Counted from the stretch's first letter, positions 37,201 to 44,781 are shown. The stretch: 45,543 nt of DNA from Spirochaetales bacterium (GCA_016935735.1 JAFGQK010000184.1:1-45543); one strand, 5' to 3'. Notes: generated from the sequence alone by a model not told the origin. Numbers and translations: made by a program.

Positions 37201-39067
37201 CATGTGAAATGATACTTGTTTCAATTTCCTTGAGCTGGGAAATCCTTTTCATAACAAGATTTAATATTGTCGGGGGGAATTCGAGAGTATGAATAATATC
37301 CCAGTCAATATTCCATTTTTCATACTGGAAATACATTGCTTTATTACTTGTAAGATGTTTTAAGATTTCGATCGCAAAAAACGGATTCCCCTTGCTTTTT
37401 TTATGAATAAAATTTGAAATTTCCTTAATCGTGTGAGTTTTATTATGAAGCAGGGAAGCGATAAAAAGAAACATATATTTCGAATTAAATGGAGGGCAAT
37501 CAATAGTGGTGAGTGGTATCTTCAATGAATTGGTATTTTTAATAAACTGTAAAATTCCATGGTTCTCCTGAACTTCATTCTTTCTATATGTACCCAGTAT
37601 GCAGAGAGGGCTGGATGAAATTTCATACAGAATGGTATTCAATACCTCAAATGTTCCTTCATCCAGCCATTGCATATCATCGATTGCAATTATTAACCCA
37701 TTTTCAGCTTTTGCCAGTACACATATAAAATTACTTATTATACCCAGGAACCGCCGTGATTCTTTTTCTTTATCCAGACTCACCAGGCTGGGACATTCGC
37801 CAATAAGTGTCTGTAATTGAGGAAGAAAATCAAGAAGAATCTGACCCAATTCATGGATATTTTGAGTAATCATTTCCTTGATTTTTTCCTTCTTTTCTTT
37901 TTTATATGTGTTATATATAATCAAATAATTAATCAGTGTATCTTTAATCGGTCCATAAGGAGTTTTATTCCTGTCGGAAAAGCATTTGCCGGATATATAG
38001 GTAATTTCTTTAGAAAATGAATAAGATTTTACCTCTTCAAGCAACCTTGACTTACCAATACCGGATTTCCCTTTAATGAAACAGACACGTCCTTTTTTTG
38101 TATTTATTATTTCTGAAATAGTATCTTTTATTACCCGAAGCTCTTTTTCCCTGCCAATAAGATCAGTCTTAAAACTCAAGTTCAATATTTCATCATCTAT
38201 ACCGGGCAGAAAATCCTTTTTTCCTTTTTTTAAGCGTTCTAAATCATTAATAAGACCTTTTGCACTCTGGTACCTGATTCCCGGATCTTTTGCCAGGAGT
38301 TTCATAATAATACTATCCAGAATCCAGGGTATTTCCGGATTTATCGAGGATGGTATTTTGGGTACCTGTGCTATATGCTGATGGATGATTGAACTCAAGG
38401 ATAAACCGGTAAATGGCAGTTGCTGGGTGAGAAGCTTGTAGAATAGAATTCCCAGTGAATAGAGATCACTTGAAGCACTTATTGTTCTTTTTAAAACTCC
38501 GCATTCTTCCGGTGACATATATGGAAATATACTTACAATATCCTCCTGATCTGCGATTTTTGTGAAATCTATAATATGGATAAATCCGATATTGGTCAGT
38601 TTTATAAATGGGATGTTCTTTTCATGATAACGTGTAATAAGAATATCCCTGGAAGTAATATGCCTGAGAAAGATATTCTTTTTATGTATCGTTTCCAGGG
38701 CTTCTGCAATCTGGATTATGATATCAATACTTTCATATAACGAGAATAATACCTTTTGCTTGAATAGCGAATGAAGGGTTTCTCCTTTAAAATATTCATT
38801 TATAAGAAAATGAGTATTGGCTTCATCAAAAAAGGTATAAATCCTGTGTATTGATGGATGATTAATTTGAGAAATAGTATAAAGATCATTATGGTAGCGG
38901 ATTACATTCTCGATTTGTAATGATAGTGCCGAATTATAAAGTATTTTTACGATAACCGGCTCATTACTCCTTATATCCCTGGCAAAATACTCTTTATAAA
39001 TAAAATTATCCGATTTTTCTTTTTCTATTTTATAGGTGTTATTCAGTACTTCTTCTATTTGAGTCAC
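34280..39067 (-). CDS. Giant sensor: pseudokinase-AAA-TPR-GAF-GGDEF diguanylate cyclase
   Basis: A 1595-residue cytoplasmic protein predicted to make c-di-GMP. Residues 12-285 are a degenerate Ser/Thr kinase: the VAIK lysine remains (K41), but HRD is LRH (134-136), the catalytic lysine is T138 and DFG is NIG (159-161). The AAA/STAND domain has GKSGIGKS near 340 and LIIAIDDMQWLDE near 465. TPR-like helices fill about 720-1250 and a GAF domain about 1290-1430. The GGDEF domain has GGEEF at 1508-1512, ADIDHFKKVND, and an RSTD inhibitory site (R1499, D1502) five residues before GGEEF, so product feedback is expected. The first 1250 residues are clearly paralogous to the histidine-kinase sensor; LRKEISDEYGITQSLQLLGF matches LREEIHDEYGIAQTIQSLGF. 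The role as c-di-GMP source for the neighbouring PilZ domains is inferred from proximity. Confidence 0.91.
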   Translation of the reverse strand: MTQIEEVLNNTYKIEKEKSDNFIYKEYFARDIRSNEPVIVKILYNSALSLQIENVIRYHNDLYTISQINHPSIHRIYTFFDEANTHFLINEYFKGETLHSLFKQKVLFSLYESIDIIIQIAEALETIHKKNIFLRHITSRDILITRYHEKNIPFIKLTNIGFIHIIDFTKIADQEDIVSIFPYMSPEECGVLKRTISASSDLYSLGILFYKLLTQQLPFTGLSLSSIIHQHIAQVPKIPSSINPEIPWILDSIIMKLLAKDPGIRYQSAKGLINDLERLKKGKKDFLPGIDDEILNLSFKTDLIGREKELRVIKDTISEIINTKKGRVCFIKGKSGIGKSRLLEEVKSYSFSKEITYISGKCFSDRNKTPYGPIKDTLINYLIIYNTYKKEKKEKIKEMITQNIHELGQILLDFLPQLQTLIGECPSLVSLDKEKESRRFLGIISNFICVLAKAENGLIIAIDDMQWLDEGTFEVLNTILYEISSSPLCILGTYRKNEVQENHGILQFIKNTNSLKIPLTTIDCPPFNSKYMFLFIASLLHNKTHTIKEISNFIHKKSKGNPFFAIEILKHLTSNKAMYFQYEKWNIDWDIIHTLEFPPTILNLVMKRISQLKEIETSIISHAAVIGREFEIDLLYKLVSYGKKVIVEVVDKAIYLQLLEFDPYKSKVLFFVHDRIKEAFYAKLSDTKKTELHLKIAYVLEEEYKRGKHDILFQLAHHYIEGKKEDKILQFAFPAGIKAKENYAHNEAIKYLRKTIEILLEKNDSDKDIVIAQKNLAEIYLTIGNYDKSITLFDKILPLLDSDIKRAHVYHMITSAYYKKGDFIKCEEYGRIGLRLLGEKLPVTRLSVVTGIIKEFLTHMIHNIFLSRPVKPKENINGEKSGKYKLIISFYVTLNWLFSISDLSKFVRSILRMLNISKSKIGKSKEYGIGLVANAMLYSAIPLFKQAITYNQEALKLRKEISDEYGITQSLQLLGFCYEWMGNYNTAISHFTDSMDRFKKFGDIKEYEVSLIGKVECLLYLSDYANAQHLLNQYETIARKTNDIYARINAKENKFKLLFEKGHLDDAERYLVQAYNESYKYNLWPIHILATIDTGRLYLEKNNIYKAQEYFEKAKQLIKKTSIMPHYRIYLFNLISEAYIKKYLYFHSINIKRNLIKKIRKSCKKALIKTKPWQTHHIEALRVNAQYYALIKKNRKAEEFFCKSIELGEKLERKYELGKSFYEYGIFLKNTGKTIESKQKIEFAYKIFDEINVINLKEKMSVELGSNKTTENHPPIVKLMDKQRFASIIKVSQDICSILNPDELVEEVLQKAIEIVGAQSGYLFIKDENTDELKIQVSKNIIDAAIPEWILEIVNKVYFTEKTIITNEIKTNKSVICVPLLYKNEAIGVCYLYNNLSHNIFADEDKEILEVIMTQAAISLVNARLYELATVDGLTKLYIHRHFQLLLHTELKRSKRYNHPCSLIMADIDHFKKVNDTYGHQFGDKVLQETATFIRSNCRSTDIPARYGGEEFSVILPETNRDNALLVAEKIRNSIKKNVFSYSGNKVQISISLGVAEYPFNALNKDSLIEAADKALYISKEKGRNRVTVFEQKIE

Positions 39068-39102
39068 TTAGTATCCTGTAAATATAAAATATCTTCTTTA
39101 CA

Positions 39103-39131
39103 AGTATAATCAGATATCCGGCTAAATTCAA
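39103..39131 (-). promoter_or_regulatory. Promoter of the GGDEF giant sensor
   Basis: On the minus strand TTGAAT (39131-39126), a 17-base spacer, then TATACT (39108-39103). The same -10 sequence is seen in front of the NRPS gene. It lies in the 118-base gap after the PilZ gene. Confidence 0.55.
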
Positions 39132-39185
39132 TAACATTAACAAAGATCGCTCTTTTATTGGTTTTGGTATAATTTTTTAAAAAGG

Positions 39186-39833
39186 TTATGTTACATTCTT
39201 TTTTACGTATTTTTTTATTGAATCAATATCCTTTTCATGCGGCTCAACAAACTGTATACCAAACTCAAACAGGCTGGAATCAGTCTTTTTACACCATTTA
39301 ATAACACCAGAAACCATGACACAACTTAAATCCGGGAGAAAGAACATGAGTTGAATCTCCTGTCCTTCCTCGAGTTTTTCATTTGCTGCGATACGTATCC
39401 CGGCTTCACTTATATCTACTGCATATGCTTCTATTGTCATGTAGTTTACGAATACTCCAAGGTTGACACGTTCGTTTTTTCTCCGGTCTTTTTTAGTTTT
39501 TAAATCTTTATCGTGTTCCTCCAGAAGATAATTCTTTAATAATTCAAGATCCTCCTCTTTAATACTCATAAACTGCAGGCCATTCGAATATCTTTGTGAT
39601 TCAATCTCTTTATTCCATTTTACTTCTGCTACTGCAACGATTCGTTTACTGAAAGGAATAGAAAAATCCAGGTCCACAGTACTCCCGGGATGGAGTGGTT
39701 TTTTGGATATAAGACATATCCCGCCTCCGCTGATATTATATGTTAGTCCGGCAATGGAATCCTTGCCAAAGTTTACAAGACAGTTGATTTCCACCTTCAG
39801 ACTTTTTCTTGTATGTGCCCTTTTTTGCTCCAT
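39186..39833 (-). CDS. Tandem PilZ-domain c-di-GMP receptor
   Basis: A 215-residue protein made only of two PilZ domains. The first has RAHTR (R5-R9) and NISGGG (33-38). The second has RKNER (R118-R122) and DISEAG (140-145). Both halves of the c-di-GMP-binding motif are therefore present in both domains, so it should bind the second messenger. There is no output domain, so it acts by contacting a partner. It lies upstream of the GGDEF sensor on the same strand (118 bases) and may share its transcript. AGGAG directly abuts the ATG with no spacer, an unusual arrangement, so the true translation start is uncertain. Confidence 0.88.
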   Translation of the reverse strand: MEQKRAHTRKSLKVEINCLVNFGKDSIAGLTYNISGGGICLISKKPLHPGSTVDLDFSIPFSKRIVAVAEVKWNKEIESQRYSNGLQFMSIKEEDLELLKNYLLEEHDKDLKTKKDRRKNERVNLGVFVNYMTIEAYAVDISEAGIRIAANEKLEEGQEIQLMFFLPDLSCVMVSGVIKWCKKTDSSLFEFGIQFVEPHEKDIDSIKKYVKKNVT

Positions 39834-39890
39834 CTCCTATTAGTTTTATATGGTTTTTTATTTTAAATCAAGTAGCAGGAGAATATATCC

Positions 39891-39919
39891 TTGAAACATA
39901 CAGTAAAATATGATATCAT
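39891..39919 (+). promoter_or_regulatory. Promoter of the MEMO gene, probably leaderless
   Basis: TTGAAA (39891-39896), a 17-base spacer, then TATCAT (39914-39919). Transcription should begin at about 39926, only a few bases before the ATG at 39929, and no ribosome-binding site is visible. Confidence 0.6.
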
Positions 39920-39928
39920 GTTGACATT

Positions 39929-41149
39929 ATGGATTATCCGAAACTTCGTTTGATTGAGGCTTTTCCTGTTGAGAATGGACTTCTTTGTATCCGGGATCCG
40001 GAGGGATTTTCAGACAAAATCCTTGTTCTTGAGCCCGAAGCTGTTTTTGTTGTAAGCCTTTTTGATGGTAATCATTCAATCCTTGATATCCAGGAAGAAT
40101 TTACACATAAGTATGGTGTTTTATTATTCAGTGATAAGATTAAAGAAATAGCGGACCAGCTCGATATCTGTCTTTTCCTTGAAAACCAGCGGTTTTATGA
40201 AGCAAAGGAAAAGGTGATCTCGAATTTCAAATCCCGGACAGTACGTTTAGCTTCCCATGCCGGGACTGCATATGAAGCAAATCCGGAAAAATTAAAAGAA
40301 CAGCTGGCTTCACTTTTTATACATAAAGATGGTCCCGGATTACCGGACACTTCCTCACCCTCCGGCAGATTGAGTGGTCTTATAGCTCCTCATATTGACC
40401 TGAACAGGGGAGGACTCTGTTTTGCACGGAGTTATGCCGAACTGGCCCGGGAAAGCAAGGCAGAGACCTTCATTATCCTGGGTATTGCTCATTCGCCTGC
40501 TGCAAAAATCTATGTGCTTACGGACAAGGATTTTGATACTCCCCTGGGTACGGTACCGTTGAACAGGGAAATTACAGATAAGTTAAGAAAAACATGCAAA
40601 ACTAATTTTTATATTGATGAATTTTTACATAAAAACGAACATTCAGTGGAGTTTCAGGTTCTCTTTTTAAAGTATCTCTATCCGGAAAAAGATATTACAA
40701 TGGTTCCGGTACTCTGTTCTTTTATGCAGGAAAGCATTTCCAGGGAAACATCCCCCTATGATGATGAACAGGTAAGAGAATTTATCGATGCGTTAAAAGA
40801 TATCATGTCGGAATATGGTGAAAAGCTCTGTATTATTGCAGGAGTGGATATGAGTCATATTGGCAGGCGTTTTGGCCAGAACATCACGATAAATCCGGAA
40901 GTTACCGCAGGCCTTGAATCTTCGGATAAAGCTTATCTGGATATTATCTTAAGTGGTGATGCAGAAGAATTTATGAAAGCTGTTTATAAGGAGAAAGACA
41001 GGACAAATATCTGCGGAATACCTGCTATTTATACACTCTTAAAACTCATTGAACAAAAAGAATCAAAAAAACTCATGTATGACCAGGCAGTTGATAATAA
41101 TAACCATTCAATTGTTTCTTTTGCAGGAGCAGCTTTTTACAGGGAGTAA
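39929..41149 (+). CDS. MEMO-family protein with PqqD-like N-terminal domain
   Basis: A 406-residue protein. Residues 1-95 form a small winged-helix/PqqD-like module (LEPEAVFVVSLFDGNHSILDIQEEF), of the kind that binds peptides or partners. From about 130 to the end is the MEMO domain, related to extradiol dioxygenases, with GLIAPHIDLNRGG, ILGIAHSP, HSVEFQVLFLKYLYP and GVDMSHIGRRFG supplying the His/Asp metal-binding positions. The family belongs to the AmmeMemoRadiSam system, whose chemistry is unsettled. A radical SAM gene lies just downstream, convergent with a five-base gap, but it is the B12-type rather than the canonical partner. The start has no ribosome-binding site and the promoter predicts a leaderless message. 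Confidence 0.88.
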   Translation: MDYPKLRLIEAFPVENGLLCIRDPEGFSDKILVLEPEAVFVVSLFDGNHSILDIQEEFTHKYGVLLFSDKIKEIADQLDICLFLENQRFYEAKEKVISNFKSRTVRLASHAGTAYEANPEKLKEQLASLFIHKDGPGLPDTSSPSGRLSGLIAPHIDLNRGGLCFARSYAELARESKAETFIILGIAHSPAAKIYVLTDKDFDTPLGTVPLNREITDKLRKTCKTNFYIDEFLHKNEHSVEFQVLFLKYLYPEKDITMVPVLCSFMQESISRETSPYDDEQVREFIDALKDIMSEYGEKLCIIAGVDMSHIGRRFGQNITINPEVTAGLESSDKAYLDIILSGDAEEFMKAVYKEKDRTNICGIPAIYTLLKLIEQKESKKLMYDQAVDNNNHSIVSFAGAAFYRE

Positions 41150-41154
41150 TAAAG

Positions 41155-42795
41155 TTAATAACCCGGTACGGTGAGTTGTTTTATTATTTCATTGCCGGGG
41201 AGTTTAACCGGCAGCCTCATAGCCAGGGCAATGTCTTTAAAAATAGTCTGTATTTTTTCCGTTTTTACTTTTTCAAAAACGGCAATCGTCAAATCTTTTC
41301 GTAAGTTAAAAAGCTTTTTTCTTTGTTCATATGAAAATCTATAATTAAAAAAATTGCTTTCTTCGAGATAATGATAGGGTATATCATCTATATTTTTAAA
41401 AAGATAGTATGTTTCCTCATTTGCCTGCAGGGAATCCATTGTATAGTGCTTCCATTTATTATAAAAACCCTGCACATTCCATTTTTGCCGGTTTTCCGTA
41501 TTTAAAACAGGACTCAGGCTTATGATTTTTAATGGGTAGAGATGATACGTTAAAAATATATTCTTTAAATTTAAACTATTTACAAACATTAACGTATTGT
41601 TTAGTGTTTCTTTATTCTCGCCGGGGAAACCCACAATAAAAGTCATTAAAACGGAAATCCGGTTTTCATCCAATAATTCTATGACTGACTTTATCTGCCG
41701 TAAATCCTGCTCTTTCTTCATTGCCTGTAATAGTCCTTGATCTCCCGATTCAACTCCAATCATAGACATTAATAAATTCGATTCTTTAAGAAGATGTATA
41801 TCTGATTTGTTTACACCGGATGCTCTCATAAAACAAAGCCATGGCAGTTGAATCTCCGAATCAATAATAGTTCTGCAAATAGCCTGTAGTCGTTCACCTT
41901 TTATAAATATATTGTCATCGGTAAAATGTAACAATGCAGGTTGACTTTGCGAATTTACTATTTTTTTAATAGTAGATAATTCTTTTTTAATACTATCCAT
42001 ATTTCTGGTTAAAAATCCCGGATATAATTTGTTAAAGTCACAATAAACACAGCGGTATGGGCATCCAATAGAAGCCCGGATAGGAATACGATATGGTATT
42101 TTTTCAAGTAATTCCCAGTGTGTATACTCATTATTTATATCGATAATGTCTTCCTTATATTGGGTAAAATACAAACTGTTGTTTAATGGTACTGCCAGAT
42201 TCGGAATATCCAGGTAATCTGCATTTTTCCCTTTCTCTATTTCTTTCAGCACCCGGTATAATGACGATATTCCATGGTGCGAGATGATAAATAAACAATT
42301 TTCATATTCAGGTTCAAAACGATCGAATAACTGCCAGCTTTCTTCATCTTCATCTTTTTCTTCTTTCCTGTAAACCAGGAAGCTTTTTAATACTAACATT
42401 CCGCCGATGATAATAATGACATCAGGCATATTCTTTTTGATTTGTATGATTACCTCTAAACAGGTTTTTTTCCTTAGAATCATTGTTGTCGATATACATA
42501 CTGCAATCGGATTTTCCCGGGCAATACTTTGCATTGTGAAATCATCTATACGCTGTGTGAGTACCGTATCATATCCGGCCCTTCTTAAATTGGTGCTTAA
42601 AAAATACCCCGCTGCCGGTATTGTATCTTCCTTATACTGATTCACTTTATTTTTCGCCGTATAATCGTAAGAAATAAATTCATATAAAAACGGTAAGTTC
42701 AATTCCTGCCCGCTATTTTCAAGTAACAGTCTGAAATCAGCTTCATATTGTTTTTCCATTCTCATTGGAGCTACAATAGCAATACACTTACTCAT
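41155..42795 (-). CDS. B12-binding-type radical SAM protein
   Basis: A 546-residue radical SAM enzyme. The [4Fe-4S] motif is CPYRCVYC (C245, C249, C252). The N-terminal 220 residues resemble a cobalamin-binding Rossmann-like domain: IAIVAPMRME at the start, AAGYFLSTNLRRAGYDTVLTQ, and DVIIIIGGM. A TIM-barrel segment follows, with MTFIVGFPGEN near residue 385. The substrate is unknown; methylation or rearrangement of a lipid, peptide or cofactor are the usual options. It has its own promoter (42826-42853), which overlaps the end of the aminotransferase gene. Any partnership with the convergent MEMO gene is inferred only from adjacency. Confidence 0.85.
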   Translation of the reverse strand: MSKCIAIVAPMRMEKQYEADFRLLLENSGQELNLPFLYEFISYDYTAKNKVNQYKEDTIPAAGYFLSTNLRRAGYDTVLTQRIDDFTMQSIARENPIAVCISTTMILRKKTCLEVIIQIKKNMPDVIIIIGGMLVLKSFLVYRKEEKDEDEESWQLFDRFEPEYENCLFIISHHGISSLYRVLKEIEKGKNADYLDIPNLAVPLNNSLYFTQYKEDIIDINNEYTHWELLEKIPYRIPIRASIGCPYRCVYCDFNKLYPGFLTRNMDSIKKELSTIKKIVNSQSQPALLHFTDDNIFIKGERLQAICRTIIDSEIQLPWLCFMRASGVNKSDIHLLKESNLLMSMIGVESGDQGLLQAMKKEQDLRQIKSVIELLDENRISVLMTFIVGFPGENKETLNNTLMFVNSLNLKNIFLTYHLYPLKIISLSPVLNTENRQKWNVQGFYNKWKHYTMDSLQANEETYYLFKNIDDIPYHYLEESNFFNYRFSYEQRKKLFNLRKDLTIAVFEKVKTEKIQTIFKDIALAMRLPVKLPGNEIIKQLTVPGY

Positions 42796-42825
42796 AGTTT
42801 TCCATCGATCTTTTGTATATTAAAT

Positions 42826-42853
42826 TTTATAGTAAAAAGCAAAATCCGGTCAA
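42826..42853 (-). promoter_or_regulatory. Promoter of the radical SAM gene, overlapping the IlvE-like stop
   Basis: On the minus strand TTGACC (42853-42848), a 16-base spacer, then TATAAA (42831-42826). The TGA stop of the aminotransferase gene (42852-42850) lies inside the -35 box. Confidence 0.55.
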
Positions 42854-43713
42854 GAGAAATTCCGGGGCATATATGTTGCCCTAAACTCATTCATAAGCTT
42901 CCCGGTCACCCTGCCCGGTTCACCGTTTCCTACCACTCTTCCATCGATCATAATAACAGGGATAATCTCTGCCCCTGTTCCGGTAAGAAAGCATTCGTCT
43001 GCTGTATAAAGGTCGTATTGGGTAAGGAATGTTGATGCGGTTTCCACCCCTGTGCTTTCGGCAAGTTCAATTACCGTCTGCCTTGTTATACCATTAAGAA
43101 TACCGCAGGCAGGAGCCGGTGTTAAAAGTACATTGTTATAAATAATAAAAATATTATCGCCGGTACACTCTGTAACATATCCCTCCTTATTCAACATGAC
43201 AGCTTCCATACATCCTGCCTGTGCTGCCTCGATCTTTGCAAGGATGTTATTAAGGTAATTTAACGATTTGATCCGGGGATCGATTCCATCCGGATGCAGA
43301 CGTCTTGTTGATGCGGTAATGATTTTAATGCCCTTTGTATAATACTCTTCCGGGTAGAGCTCTATGTCTGCAACAATAATGATTACCGAAGCTTTCGGAC
43401 ATTTTGCAGGGTCCACTCCAAGATCACCCTTTCCCCTTGTCACGACAAGGCGGATATATCCGTTTTCCGTCCCATTTATACGGATACTTTCTGTTACCGT
43501 TTCTTCCATCACTTTTTCTGTTAAAGGTATATCAAGGCGGATCGCTTTTGCACTCATAAATAACCTTTTAATGTGCTCCTTAAGCTTGAATGCCCTGCCG
43601 GAATAGATGCGTATTCCTTCGAATACCCCATCGCCATAGAGTAATCCATGATCAAAGACAGATATACAGGCATTGTCCTTATCAAAATACTCACCATCAA
43701 TATAGATTTTCAT
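42850..43713 (-). CDS. ilvE: Branched-chain amino acid aminotransferase (class IV)
   Basis: A 287-residue fold-type IV PLP aminotransferase. The N-terminal FDHGLLYGDGVFEGIRIY motif is diagnostic for IlvE-like enzymes, the PLP lysine is K149 in RIKSLNYLNN, and TECTGDNIF and GITRQTVIELA follow. It should interconvert leucine, isoleucine and valine with their 2-oxo acids; D-amino-acid aminotransferase is a less likely alternative. The ATG has a strong AGGAGGG site. The gene lies 124 bases downstream of the TrmB-type regulator on the same strand, and palindromic repeats fill the gap, suggesting direct control by that regulator. Confidence 0.87.
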   Translation of the reverse strand: MKIYIDGEYFDKDNACISVFDHGLLYGDGVFEGIRIYSGRAFKLKEHIKRLFMSAKAIRLDIPLTEKVMEETVTESIRINGTENGYIRLVVTRGKGDLGVDPAKCPKASVIIIVADIELYPEEYYTKGIKIITASTRRLHPDGIDPRIKSLNYLNNILAKIEAAQAGCMEAVMLNKEGYVTECTGDNIFIIYNNVLLTPAPACGILNGITRQTVIELAESTGVETASTFLTQYDLYTADECFLTGTGAEIIPVIMIDGRVVGNGEPGRVTGKLMNEFRATYMPRNFS

Positions 43714-43756
43714 TTTGTTCCCTCCTTGCTGTATAAAACAGCGTTATTTAAACAAT

Positions 43757-43871
43757 AATTGGATTTCAACTGCTGTTGAACACCACCTTATTTTTATAAC
43801 AATTGGGGTTCAACTACTGTTGAACACCACCTTATTTTTATAACAATTGGGGTTCAACTACTGTTGAACAC
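43757..43871. repeat. Tandem 44-base repeats carrying a palindrome
   Basis: Two 44-base units (43757-43800, 43801-43844) and a partial third (43845-43871) repeat head to tail. Units two and three each hold the perfect palindrome GTTCAAC-TACT-GTTGAAC (43808-43825 and 43852-43869). Unit one holds the shorter TTCAAC-TGCT-GTTGAA (43765-43780). Unit three encodes the last residues and stop of the TrmB-type regulator, so the array looks like duplication of that gene's 3' end. The palindromes are plausible operators for the aminotransferase gene. Confidence 0.85.
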
Positions 43872-44671
43872 TCTTCATCAGTAAAAATATCTCTTAATTT
43901 CGCATACTTTTCTCCAAATCTTTCAATAAGAATCCGGTCAAAACGTTTTACTATTTTCATGATATAAATATCATGTTTTATATAATCCTCTGCCAGGGCA
44001 ACGAACCCCCTGTTTCTGCTCCAGGCACCTTCAATTGTATTGTCTTTGAAAACGGTCCCCATAAGCGCTTCTTTTGAATCAGAGACAAGGACAAAACCTC
44101 TCCCCCCCTTTTCTTCATAAATGGTATCCTCAATTGGGTGAGGGAAAACCTGTCCTGTAGATAAAGCAGGATTTCCAAAATGAATAATTGCAATCCGGAT
44201 TCCCTGTGTTTCTTTTACAGCAAGGGTATCCTTAAGATGATCTGCCTCTTCCTTCCAGGTCGAAATGAGTATGAATGATTTTGAATTTGAAATAATCCGT
44301 TTTCCCTGTTCAATAAGATGTGAATAGTCAGACACATTCCAGATGTATGATACATTTGTTTCCTTTTTAATATGAGTAAGTTCGGTTTTTAACATCGTGA
44401 GTGTTGTATTCATCCTGTTTTTATAATGATCCATGAATTCACCTGGTTCACGGGGGATATAATGTTTCCTTTTGTTTTCTACAATTTCCATGACCATATC
44501 TTTTTCAAGAAGCTTAGCCAGTACTTCGTAAATTTTTGATGTGGGAATTCCGGATGCCCTTGCAGTTTCATATGCTGTAGCAGGATGATCCTCGAGCAGG
44601 CAGATATATGTCTTTGCTTCATACCGTGAGAATCCTATTTCCATCAATTTTTGAATTATATTAACTACCAT
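43838..44671 (-). CDS. TrmB-family transcriptional regulator
   Basis: A 277-residue regulator. The N-terminal winged helix is clear: LMEIGFSRYEAKTYICLLE, then ATAYETARASGIPTSKIYEVLAKL as the DNA-recognition element. A short coiled coil and a C-terminal ligand-sensing domain follow; TrmB proteins commonly sense sugars or related metabolites. I place the start at 44671. An in-frame TTG at 44707 is better explained as the -35 box. The predicted transcript begins at about 44672, so translation would be leaderless, and a perfect palindrome (44661-44680) covers the start codon, which suggests autoregulation. Its C-terminus (STVVEPQLL) is encoded inside a 44-base tandem repeat. The aminotransferase downstream is the likely target. 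Confidence 0.87.
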   Translation of the reverse strand: MVVNIIQKLMEIGFSRYEAKTYICLLEDHPATAYETARASGIPTSKIYEVLAKLLEKDMVMEIVENKRKHYIPREPGEFMDHYKNRMNTTLTMLKTELTHIKKETNVSYIWNVSDYSHLIEQGKRIISNSKSFILISTWKEEADHLKDTLAVKETQGIRIAIIHFGNPALSTGQVFPHPIEDTIYEEKGGRGFVLVSDSKEALMGTVFKDNTIEGAWSRNRGFVALAEDYIKHDIYIMKIVKRFDRILIERFGEKYAKLRDIFTDEECSTVVEPQLL

Positions 44672-44680
44672 AGTAGTTAA
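44661..44680. promoter_or_regulatory. Palindromic operator over the trmB-type start codon
   Basis: TTAACTAC (44661-44668), CATA, then GTAGTTAA (44673-44680): a perfect 8-4-8 inverted repeat spanning the start codon and touching the -10 box. A regulator bound here would block its own transcription. Confidence 0.65.
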
Positions 44681-44707
44681 TTTAGTACATATTTTTCTAT
44701 CTGTCAA
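44679..44707 (-). promoter_or_regulatory. Promoter of the TrmB-type regulator
   Basis: On the minus strand consensus TTGACA (44707-44702), a 17-base spacer, then TAAATT (44684-44679). The start of transcription is expected at about 44672, next to the ATG at 44671. Confidence 0.65.
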
Positions 44708-44781
44708 GCTTTTTATTTAAATCACCCCGGAATCTGCTTATCCGGGGGTGGTGAAAAGCACATTATAGATTAAAATCAGAC

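Noticed and set aside
43757..43871. Short tandem repeats as a CRISPR array
   Set aside because: The units are contiguous with no unique spacers, only two and a half copies exist, and there are no cas genes.
44672..44707. TTG at 44707 as start of the TrmB-type regulator
   Set aside because: The TTG is part of a consensus TTGACA -35 box, and family homology begins at the ATG at 44671.
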